Shown here: piece by piece, positions 1 through 3,889 of the stretch | How the letters are laid out: each line of letters begins with the position of its first letter | Numbering within the stretch: position 1 is the stretch's first letter | DNA from: Methanomicrobium sp. | GTDB lineage: Archaea > Halobacteriota > Methanomicrobia > Methanomicrobiales > Methanomicrobiaceae | Assembly (NCBI GenBank): GCA_017553245.1 | Contig: JAFZMT010000181.1 | Location: forward strand, 1-5,585 | Reading direction: 5' to 3' | DNA length: 5,585 bases | Program-made: the position numbers and the translations under genes | The notes under the pieces: model-generated | Database searches by the model: none | Told to the model about the DNA's origin: nothing | Seen by the model: only the letters and a program-made list of their open reading frames with translations

Positions 1-69
1 CAACCACACTAAACCCCTCAATAAAACCACACAACCAACCACCACACCCAACAGCCATAAAACGGCAAC

Positions 70-88
70 TTTTTTTTGTGATTTTTTT
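70..88 (+). terminator. Possible T-tract terminator of an upstream + strand gene
   Basis: A run of eight T (70-77) and a run of seven T (82-88) lie close together after a CA-rich stretch. Archaeal transcription commonly ends at such oligo-T tracts without needing a hairpin, and I see no good stem just upstream. They could therefore end a transcript entering from the left edge. No coding region can be identified with confidence in 1-246, so the gene being terminated is not visible. Confidence 0.35.
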
Positions 89-145
89 AGATTCTTTCAA
101 ATCCGTCCGATTAAAATTGATACATTTATCGTTTCCGATTCAGAA

Positions 146-153
146 TATTTTAT
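146..153 (+). promoter_or_regulatory. Weak TATA-like box for mrp
   Basis: TATTTTAT at 146-153 is the best A/T box upstream of mrp. It would place the transcript start near 175-180 and give a leader of about 70 nt containing the stem-loop at 183-216. A second candidate is ATTTATC near 124-130. Neither is a strong match to the TTTATATA seen before gdhA, so the assignment is tentative. Confidence 0.25.
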
Positions 154-182
154 CACAAATCATAATGTCATACGGGATACTT

Positions 183-216
183 CCCCCGACTCTGCCTGCG
201 GGCTTGAGAGTGGGGG
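183..216 (+). promoter_or_regulatory. GC-rich stem-loop in the mrp leader
   Basis: CCCCC (183-187) pairs with GGGGG (212-216), ACTCT (189-193) pairs with AGAGT (207-211), and GCC (194-196) can pair with GGC (201-203) around a TGCG loop. The only imperfections are a bulged G at 188 and three unpaired bases at 204-206. No T-tract follows, so this is not an obvious intrinsic terminator. It sits about 30 nt before the start codon. A role in mRNA stability or translation control of mrp is inference. Confidence 0.45.
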
Positions 217-226
217 CGGGGCATTT

Positions 227-240
227 CGTATATACGGAGA
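227..240 (+). promoter_or_regulatory. Palindrome overlapping the mrp ribosome binding site
   Basis: CGTATATACG (227-236) is a perfect 10 bp palindrome whose last G is the first base of the Shine-Dalgarno-like GGAGA (236-240). The GGAGA lies 6 nt before the ATG at 247 and supports that start. The palindrome could be a small operator or simply an A/T-rich coincidence. Confidence 0.5.
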
Positions 241-246
241 TTTCAT

Positions 247-1155
247 ATGAGTGACGAGAAAACGAGTCAGGGATGCAACGGAAACTGCAGCGGATGCGCA
301 TCGGCGGGAAGCTGCAGCGATCCTAAGAAGACAGGTCTTCCGCCTAAGGTTAAGATGAATGTCAAACACGTAATACTTGTGTTAAGCGGCAAAGGCGGCG
401 TGGGAAAGAGTACGGTCTCCACAAACCTTGCAATGGCGCTTGCCAACCGCGGTTATGCGACAGGTATCGCCGATATGGATATTCACGGTCCGAATATTCC
501 CAAGATGCTGGGCATCGAGGATGAGAAGCTGACATCGATGGACGGCAAGAAGATTGACCCCGTTATGGTCATGGGCAATCTCGGCGTGGTTTCGATGGCG
601 TTCCTGCTCCCCGACAAGACAAGCCCGATTATCTGGAGAGGTTCGATGAAGAATACGGCAATCAGGCAGTTCCTCGAGGATGTCAACTGGGGCGAGCTGG
701 ATTACCTCGTTGTTGACCTGCCGCCGGGAACCGGCGATGAGGCTCTTTCGGTCGCACAGCTTGCACCCAATATCGCCGGCGCAATCATTGTCACGACACC
801 GCAGGAGGTCGCAATCCTCGATTCCTCCAAGTCCGTGAAGTTCATCGAGAAACTTGAGCTCCCCGTCCTCGGTATCGTGGAGAACATGAGCGGATATGTC
901 TGCCCGCACTGCGGCGAGGTTCTGGATGTCTTCGGCGTCGGCGGCGGAAAGAAAGCGGCTGAAGACCTTGGCGTTCCCTTCCTCGGCGCAATTCCCCTTG
1001 ACCCGGGCATGAGAATCGCCGGTGACGAGGGTAAGCCGTTCATCACACGCCGCGATGCTTCCGATCAGAGTTCGGCGACATGGAAGAGCGTCGATGCGGT
1101 CATGGAGAACGTTATTCTCGAGATAAAGAATCTCGAAAAGGAAGAAAAGGCATAA
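247..1155 (+). CDS. mrp: Mrp/NBP35-family Fe-S cluster carrier ATPase
   Basis: A 302-residue cytosolic P-loop NTPase of the Mrp/NBP35/ApbC family, whose members hold a [4Fe-4S] cluster at a dimer interface and pass it to apo-proteins. Visible motifs: the deviant Walker A SGKGGVGKST at 47-56, with the signature first lysine K49 of MinD/ParA-type enzymes; DMDIHGPN at 76-83; the Walker B/switch II region DLPPGTGDE at 157-165; and a CxxC pair, C219 and C222, that binds the bridging cluster. The N-terminus has a further cysteine cluster (C10, C14, C17, C23) in which CX2CX5C matches eukaryotic Nbp35. Length is normal for archaeal members. The start is supported by GGAGA six bases upstream. The gene is monocistronic as far as visible: a hairpin terminator follows and the next gene faces it. 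In methanogens, demand for Fe-S clusters is high, so a housekeeping role is likely; the specific client proteins cannot be told. Confidence 0.95.
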   Translation: MSDEKTSQGCNGNCSGCASAGSCSDPKKTGLPPKVKMNVKHVILVLSGKGGVGKSTVSTNLAMALANRGYATGIADMDIHGPNIPKMLGIEDEKLTSMDGKKIDPVMVMGNLGVVSMAFLLPDKTSPIIWRGSMKNTAIRQFLEDVNWGELDYLVVDLPPGTGDEALSVAQLAPNIAGAIIVTTPQEVAILDSSKSVKFIEKLELPVLGIVENMSGYVCPHCGEVLDVFGVGGGKKAAEDLGVPFLGAIPLDPGMRIAGDEGKPFITRRDASDQSSATWKSVDAVMENVILEIKNLEKEEKA

Positions 1156-1171
1156 ATCAAAGGCATAAATC
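1146..1171 (+). repeat. 13 bp tandem duplication across the mrp stop codon
   Basis: AAAGGCATAAATC occurs twice without a gap, at 1146-1158 and 1159-1171. The first copy contains the last codons and TAA stop of mrp; the second lies in the 3' untranslated part. Because 13 is not a multiple of three, the second copy's TAA is in another frame. It looks like a slippage duplication without coding effect. Confidence 0.85.
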
Positions 1172-1182
1172 GATTTCAATAC

Positions 1183-1209
1183 TGCCGGCAACACCGGCAC
1201 ACTTTTTTT
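1183..1209 (+). terminator. Hairpin plus T-tract terminator of mrp
   Basis: TGCCGG (1183-1188) and CCGGCA (1194-1199) form a perfect 6 bp stem with a 5 nt loop. Three bases later follows T7 (1203-1209). It lies 27 nt after the mrp stop codon and has the full layout of an intrinsic terminator. Confidence 0.8.
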
Positions 1210-1226
1210 ATAAATTTACATTTTAC

Positions 1227-1273
1227 GGCACACAGTGACTTTATTCCGTTAAGGCACAAAGGCACACCGTGAC
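1227..1273. repeat. Imperfect GGCACAC direct repeats between convergent genes
   Basis: GGCACACAGTGAC (1227-1239) and GGCACACCGTGAC (1261-1273) match at 12 of 13 bases. Further GGCACA copies occur at 1253 and inside the 3' arm of the mrp terminator at 1196. The copies lie in otherwise featureless 3' DNA between mrp and gdhA; no function is evident. Confidence 0.5.
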
Positions 1274-1323
1274 ACATTCAGTGAAACATTTCGACAGAAT
1301 TCTTAAATATTGTCTTAAATTGT

Positions 1324-1368
1324 AAAAAAACTTAAAAATCGCGGAAAGGTGAAAAAAGTATAAAAAAA
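1324..1368 (-). terminator. Multiple oligo-T terminator of gdhA
   Basis: Read on the minus strand just past the gdhA stop, there are four T-runs: T7 (1368-1362), T6 (1357-1352), T5 (1338-1334) and T7 (1330-1324). Serial T-tracts of this kind are typical archaeal terminators. No strong stem precedes them. They begin about 30 nt after the stop codon. Confidence 0.65.
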
Positions 1369-1398
1369 TTGGGGATGATTATATCGAATGATACCGGA

Positions 1399-2649
1399 TT
1401 ATGCCCAGCCGCGAACCTTCATGGCTTCGACGACACGCTTGACAGCGACTACGTATGCCGCCTGACGCATGTTTATCTTGTATTCTTTGGATGCGTCATA
1501 GACTGCGTGGTATGATCTTGTCATGGCTTCGTCGAGTTTCTTGTAGACATCGTCAAGTGTCCAGTAGTGCATGTACATGTTCTGAACCATCTCGTAGTAT
1601 GAGACGGTGACTCCGCCCGCGTTACAGAGGAAGTCGGGGATTACGTGTACGCCGTTCTTGTAGAGGACTTTATCTCCTTCGGGTGTGGTCGGTCCGTTTG
1701 CAAGTTCGCAGATTACCTTTGCTTTGATTGTCTTTGCAACCTTCTCGTTGATTGCTCCCTCATCGGGTGCGGCTGCGACGATTACATCGACCGGCAGTGC
1801 GAGGACTTCTTCGTTGGTGAGTTTCTTCAGTTTGTTGTAGCCGACGACGGACTTGGTCTTTGCTTTGTGCTCGGAGACCTTCTTGATGTTGAGACCTTTC
1901 TCATCGTAGATACCGCCTTTCGAATCGGTGACGGCTACGACTTTGGCGCCGAACATTTCCTCAGCGAGTGTTGCGGCGTACGTTCCGGCGTTTCCGAATC
2001 CGAGGATTGCGAATTTTGCGCCCTTGAGGTTGAGTTTAAGCTCTTTTGCGGCTTCACGGAGTGTGAACATTCCGCCTCTTGCCGTTGAGTCGTTGCGTCC
2101 GAGTGAACCGCCGACTACGAGCGGCTTGCCGGTGAGGAGTCCGAACTGGTTCTTGCCCTTGATGACCGAGTATTCGTCCATCATCCAAGCCATGATCTGA
2201 CCGTTTGTGTATACATCGGGTGCAGGTACATCGGTGTCGGGTCCGAGGTTCTGCCAGATTGCTCTGACATATCCGCGGCTTAAGCGTTCAAGTTCGCCCT
2301 CGGACATTTCTTTAGGATTACAGATGACTCCGCCTTTTCCGCCTCCGAGAGGAAGTCCGAGAACAGAACATTTCCATGTCATCCATGCCGAAAGTGCACG
2401 AACGGTATCAATTGTCTCATCAGGGTGGAAGCGGATACCGCCTTTGTAAGGTCCGAGTGCATTGTTGTACTGTACACGGAAGCCCTGGAAGACTTTTGTT
2501 GTTCCGTCGTCCATCTTTACGGGGATTGAAACCTGAATCTGTCTCTGCGGCTGCATGAGTACGTTGACTACGCTCTGATCGAGTTTGAGGATCTTTGCAC
2601 AGTCCAGTAACTGCTGCTGCGCCATCTCAAATGGGTTTATTTTTGCCAT
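1399..2649 (-). CDS. gdhA: Glutamate dehydrogenase (Glu/Leu/Phe/Val family)
   Basis: A 416-residue enzyme that interconverts 2-oxoglutarate plus ammonium and L-glutamate using NAD(P)H, linking carbon and nitrogen metabolism in the cytosol. The N-terminal substrate domain carries GPYKGGIRFHP (66-76), the substrate-binding lysine K93 in WKCSVLGLP, the catalytic-lysine motif GGGKGG (102-107, K105), and PAPDV with the conserved aspartate D145. The dinucleotide domain carries GFGNAG (217-222) and later NAGGVTVSYYE (343-353). Length fits the hexameric small GDH family. Residues after the second beta strand (TDSKGG, 241-246) do not settle NAD versus NADP use. The start is fixed by an in-frame TAA directly before the ATG and by AGGATG seven bases upstream. 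A strong TATA box and a nitrogen-type palindrome lie upstream. It has its own promoter and is separate from npdG. Confidence 0.97.
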   Translation of the reverse strand: MAKINPFEMAQQQLLDCAKILKLDQSVVNVLMQPQRQIQVSIPVKMDDGTTKVFQGFRVQYNNALGPYKGGIRFHPDETIDTVRALSAWMTWKCSVLGLPLGGGKGGVICNPKEMSEGELERLSRGYVRAIWQNLGPDTDVPAPDVYTNGQIMAWMMDEYSVIKGKNQFGLLTGKPLVVGGSLGRNDSTARGGMFTLREAAKELKLNLKGAKFAILGFGNAGTYAATLAEEMFGAKVVAVTDSKGGIYDEKGLNIKKVSEHKAKTKSVVGYNKLKKLTNEEVLALPVDVIVAAAPDEGAINEKVAKTIKAKVICELANGPTTPEGDKVLYKNGVHVIPDFLCNAGGVTVSYYEMVQNMYMHYWTLDDVYKKLDEAMTRSYHAVYDASKEYKINMRQAAYVVAVKRVVEAMKVRGWA

Positions 2650-2656
2650 TTATTAA

Positions 2657-2662
2657 CATCCT
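2657..2662 (-). promoter_or_regulatory. gdhA ribosome binding site
   Basis: On the minus strand AGGATG ends 7 nt before the gdhA ATG (2649-2647). Together with the TAA codon immediately before the ATG, this leaves only one plausible start. Confidence 0.65.
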
Positions 2663-2730
2663 GTCATATAAGACCGCGGTTTTTGTTTACCTGCCGAGTG
2701 ATATCTGACAATCAATGTTTTACTTTCTAA

Positions 2731-2738
2731 TATATAAA
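2731..2738 (-). promoter_or_regulatory. gdhA TATA box
   Basis: TTTATATA on the minus strand is an exact archaeal TATA-box consensus. With the usual spacing of about 26 bp, transcription would start near 2708, giving a leader of about 60 nt before the gdhA ATG. Confidence 0.75.
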
Positions 2739-2745
2739 TGTTATA

Positions 2746-2759
2746 GGAATTATCTTTCT
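2746..2759 (-). promoter_or_regulatory. NrpR-like operator at gdhA (one mismatch)
   Basis: GGAA-N6-TTCT on the + strand (2746-2759) differs by one base from GGAA-N6-TTCC, the operator reported for the archaeal nitrogen repressor NrpR. It sits 7 bp upstream of the gdhA TATA box, nearly the same place as the perfect copy at npdG. Glutamate dehydrogenase is a sensible target for nitrogen control. No NrpR gene is in view, so binding is inferred. Confidence 0.4.
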
Positions 2760-2907
2760 GACAAGGCAGGTGTCGGGGATTGCCTCTCCGCGTCATCGTA
2801 TTTTCGATGCCGTGAGGTTCCCGAGATTTTTCGATTCCGGCGGTAATGCGGGCAGACTTGAAACTATTTTAACATAATTATAAATACGAGGGCAATGTCC
2901 TTCCATC

Positions 2908-2982
2908 ATGAGCGCCGGACAACGCGCAAGGACTGCCGAAGGGATAATGCAAAAAAAGCTGAAAAATGAGGTTTTTTTATGA
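2908..2982 (+). CDS. Possible leaderless 24-residue microprotein (doubtful)
   Basis: ATG at 2908 opens 24 codons ending in TGA at 2980-2982. The product begins MSAGQRARTAEG, is basic and matches nothing I recognise. The reason to list it is promoter geometry: TTATAAAT (2878-2885) is centred about 26 bp before the ATG, the spacing expected if transcription starts at the start codon, and a T7 tract (2972-2978) lies at the end of the ORF. There is no ribosome binding site. So short an ORF arises easily by chance; it could equally be a small RNA or nothing. Confidence 0.15.
   Translation: MSAGQRARTAEGIMQKKLKNEVFL
2951..2966 (-). terminator. T-tract terminator of npdG
   Basis: On the minus strand, T5 (2966-2962) and T7 (2957-2951) follow the npdG stop codon by about 45-60 nt. 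A small stem CCGC/GCGG with a 3 nt loop (2991-3001) lies between stop and T-tracts but is too far from them to be a classic hairpin terminator. The tracts alone are a plausible archaeal terminator. Confidence 0.5.
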
Positions 2983-3011
2983 CGCGACCGCCGCAAAGCG
3001 GGGTGCCAAAT

Positions 3012-3671
3012 TTATTTGATGTAAACGCCGAGGTCTTTGAGACCGTTGATCTGGGCGATGTTTATCGCAAGCGGCGTTATGCTCTCGACGATTCCCGAGA
3101 CGGCGAGGGGACCCGCGTCCAGTCCGTAGAGCTGTGAGGTTTCGCGGACGAGCTTGATGACCGTCTTTTTTGCTTCGGCGTCATCGCCGCAGACGGCGAC
3201 GGTGTAGTCGAGGACTTCGTCGAGGATTGTCCATTTGCGGGCGGCGATATTGTTGAATGCCGTAACGAGTTTTGCGGATTCGGGGAGCATCTTCTTTATC
3301 GCGAGTGCGGCGCTGCCTTCTTCGGGCGGGTTGTTGTAGAAGAATCCGTCCTTTCTGATCATCGGGTTTACCGGCGAGATTACGATTTTGCCGGCAATGT
3401 ACTTCGGGTCGATTCCGGCAAGGGTCGAGGCTACGTGCTGGAAGGGGAGCGAGATGATGATTAAATCCGCCGCTTTGCAGGCTTCTTCGTTTGATGTGCC
3501 GCGGCAGGAGCTTTCGACGCCGCGCTTCTTCAAGGTCGCGATTATGCTTTCGGCAGCTTCGACCGCTTTTGCCGGGTCGCGTGAGCCGAGTATTATCTCA
3601 TGTTTGTCCGAGATACGGAGGGCAAGTCCCTGACCGATATCTCCGGTTCCGCCTATGATTCCTATTTTCAT
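3012..3671 (-). CDS. npdG: F420H2:NADP oxidoreductase (NADPH-dependent F420 reductase)
   Basis: A 219-residue cytosolic enzyme (Fno/NpdG) that transfers hydride between reduced coenzyme F420 and NADP+. In methanogens it mainly supplies NADPH for biosynthesis. The N-terminal Rossmann loop is GGTGDIG (7-13), and GSRDPAK (29-35) supplies S30, R31 and K35 at the positions that bind the NADP 2'-phosphate in the Archaeoglobus enzyme. Further family blocks are VCGDD (160-164), LDAGPL (184-189) and the C-terminal VESITPLAINIAQINGLKDLGV region (195 onward). Length is normal for the family, about 210-230 residues. The start is supported by an in-frame stop 15 bp upstream and by the TATA box spacing; the ribosome binding site (GAGTG, 3681-3677) is weak. 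It is transcribed from its own promoter, which carries a perfect GGAA-N6-TTCC palindrome, and it diverges from the OLD-like gene. Confidence 0.95.
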   Translation of the reverse strand: MKIGIIGGTGDIGQGLALRISDKHEIILGSRDPAKAVEAAESIIATLKKRGVESSCRGTSNEEACKAADLIIISLPFQHVASTLAGIDPKYIAGKIVISPVNPMIRKDGFFYNNPPEEGSAALAIKKMLPESAKLVTAFNNIAARKWTILDEVLDYTVAVCGDDAEAKKTVIKLVRETSQLYGLDAGPLAVSGIVESITPLAINIAQINGLKDLGVYIK

Positions 3672-3672
3672 G

Positions 3673-3687
3673 TTAACACTCTGTTAA
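3673..3687 (-). promoter_or_regulatory. Inverted repeat in the npdG leader
   Basis: TTAAC-ACTCT-GTTAA (3673-3687) is a perfect 5 bp inverted repeat with a 5 nt spacer, lying 1 bp from the npdG start codon and covering its weak ribosome binding site. It falls just downstream of the predicted transcription start, a usual position for archaeal repressor sites, or it may fold as a small leader hairpin. Confidence 0.4.
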
Positions 3688-3688
3688 T

Positions 3689-3710
3689 GCTAATTAGATT
3701 CTGTATTAGC
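3689..3710 (-). promoter_or_regulatory. Inverted repeat between npdG TATA box and start site
   Basis: GCTAAT (3689-3694) and ATTAGC (3705-3710) are perfect 6 bp inverted arms separated by 10 bp. The element fills the space between the npdG TATA box and the predicted transcription start near 3689, where a bound protein would block initiation. The regulator is unknown. Confidence 0.4.
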
Positions 3711-3719
3711 TTAAATAAA
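3711..3719 (-). promoter_or_regulatory. npdG TATA box
   Basis: On the minus strand TTTATTTAA lies about 44 bp before the npdG ATG. Usual spacing puts the transcript start near 3689, leaving a leader of roughly 18 nt. Confidence 0.6.
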
Positions 3720-3725
3720 GATTGT

Positions 3726-3739
3726 GGAAATGATCTTCC
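3726..3739 (-). promoter_or_regulatory. NrpR-type operator GGAA-N6-TTCC at npdG
   Basis: GGAA (3726-3729), six bases, TTCC (3736-3739): a perfect match to the NrpR operator consensus described for methanogen nitrogen genes. It lies 6 bp upstream of the npdG TATA box. A chance match to eight fixed bases is possible, but a one-mismatch copy at the equivalent spot before gdhA makes chance less likely. It could also influence the divergent OLD-like gene, 150 bp away. Confidence 0.5.
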
Positions 3740-3759
3740 CATACGGCGAACGGGTGCGA

Positions 3760-3778
3760 CACTCGCGGGGCACTCGCG
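3760..3778. repeat. Short direct repeat CACTCGCG
   Basis: CACTCGCG occurs at 3760-3767 and 3771-3778, 11 bp apart, in a short GC-rich patch in the middle of the divergent intergenic region. The 11 bp period is about one helical turn. No function is evident. Confidence 0.35.
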
Positions 3779-3820
3779 ATAAAGGCGCATGTCGGCAGAT
3801 TGTGCAAAATTGAGATTACA

Positions 3821-3828
3821 TTATACAT
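3821..3828 (+). promoter_or_regulatory. Possible TATA box of the OLD-like gene
   Basis: TTATACAT (3821-3828) is a fair TATA-box candidate. It predicts a start near 3850, which would place the inverted repeat at 3851-3878 at the very 5' end of the mRNA. The whole area is A/T-rich, so other choices (AAAAAATAATA, 3834-3844) are possible. Confidence 0.35.
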
Positions 3829-3850
3829 TCCTGAAAAAATAATACCGAGT

Positions 3851-3878
3851 AGGATATTTTGGAATTTACAAAATACCT
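3851..3878 (+). promoter_or_regulatory. Inverted repeat directly before the OLD-like gene's ribosome binding site
   Basis: AGGATATTTTG (3851-3861) pairs with CAAAATACCT (3869-3878) over 10 bp with one bulged A, around a 7 nt spacer. The right arm ends one base before the Shine-Dalgarno GAGGA. It could be an operator at the transcription start or a leader hairpin that limits ribosome access; both would hold expression low. Confidence 0.5.
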
Positions 3879-3883
3879 GAGGA
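3879..3883 (+). promoter_or_regulatory. Ribosome binding site of the OLD-like gene
   Basis: GAGGA (3879-3883) lies 6 nt before the ATG at 3890. An in-frame TGA at 3878-3880 rules out any upstream start, so the ATG at 3890 is well fixed. Confidence 0.75.
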
Positions 3884-3889
3884 ATAAAA

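Larger units (their letters stand above)
2650..3011. other. Intergenic region between gdhA and npdG
   Basis: These 362 bp hold, from left to right: the gdhA leader with an AGGATG ribosome binding site and an 8 bp palindrome ACCGCGGT (2673-2680); the gdhA TATA box and upstream palindrome; a weak hairpin (CATCG 2794-2798 with CGATG 2805-2809, flanked by CCTC 2783-2786 and GAGG 2814-2817); a TATA-like ATTATAAAT (2877-2885) readable on either strand; a possible 24-codon + strand ORF; and the T-tracts after npdG. No conventional gene is seen. A 67-codon minus-strand ORF at 2793-2996 starts within the npdG 3' region and looks non-coding. Confidence 0.6.

Noticed and set aside
183..216. Stem-loop read as a terminator of an upstream gene
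   Set aside because: No T-run follows; the next bases are CGGGGCATTT. A leader element of mrp fits better.
2..250. + strand frame open from the window edge, whose TGA overlaps the mrp ATG (ATGA)
   Set aside because: The overlap looks like translational coupling, but a second frame is also open over the same bases. The translation is low-complexity Thr/Pro/Asn followed by Phe-rich sequence, and it would run through two T-tracts and the leader stem-loop. Upstream sequence would be needed to revive it.
382..1200. 272-codon open frame on the minus strand opposite mrp
   Set aside because: It is antisense to a clear mrp gene, starts inside the mrp terminator hairpin and its translation has no recognisable domain. 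It is a shadow of the codon bias of mrp.
1645..2088. 147-codon + strand ORF opposite gdhA (also 1928-2200 and 2207-2449)
   Set aside because: All lie antisense within a complete glutamate dehydrogenase gene, have no ribosome binding site and give unrecognisable translations.
2793..2996. 67-codon minus-strand ORF between npdG and gdhA
   Set aside because: It begins in the npdG termination zone and runs through its T-tracts, giving a Ser/Phe-rich start. It has no ribosome binding site and no family resemblance.
3754..3778. Possible CRISPR-like or att-like repeats around CACTCGCG
   Set aside because: Only two 8 bp copies, with no spacer-sized interval and no further copies at the other end of the AT-rich segment within the window.
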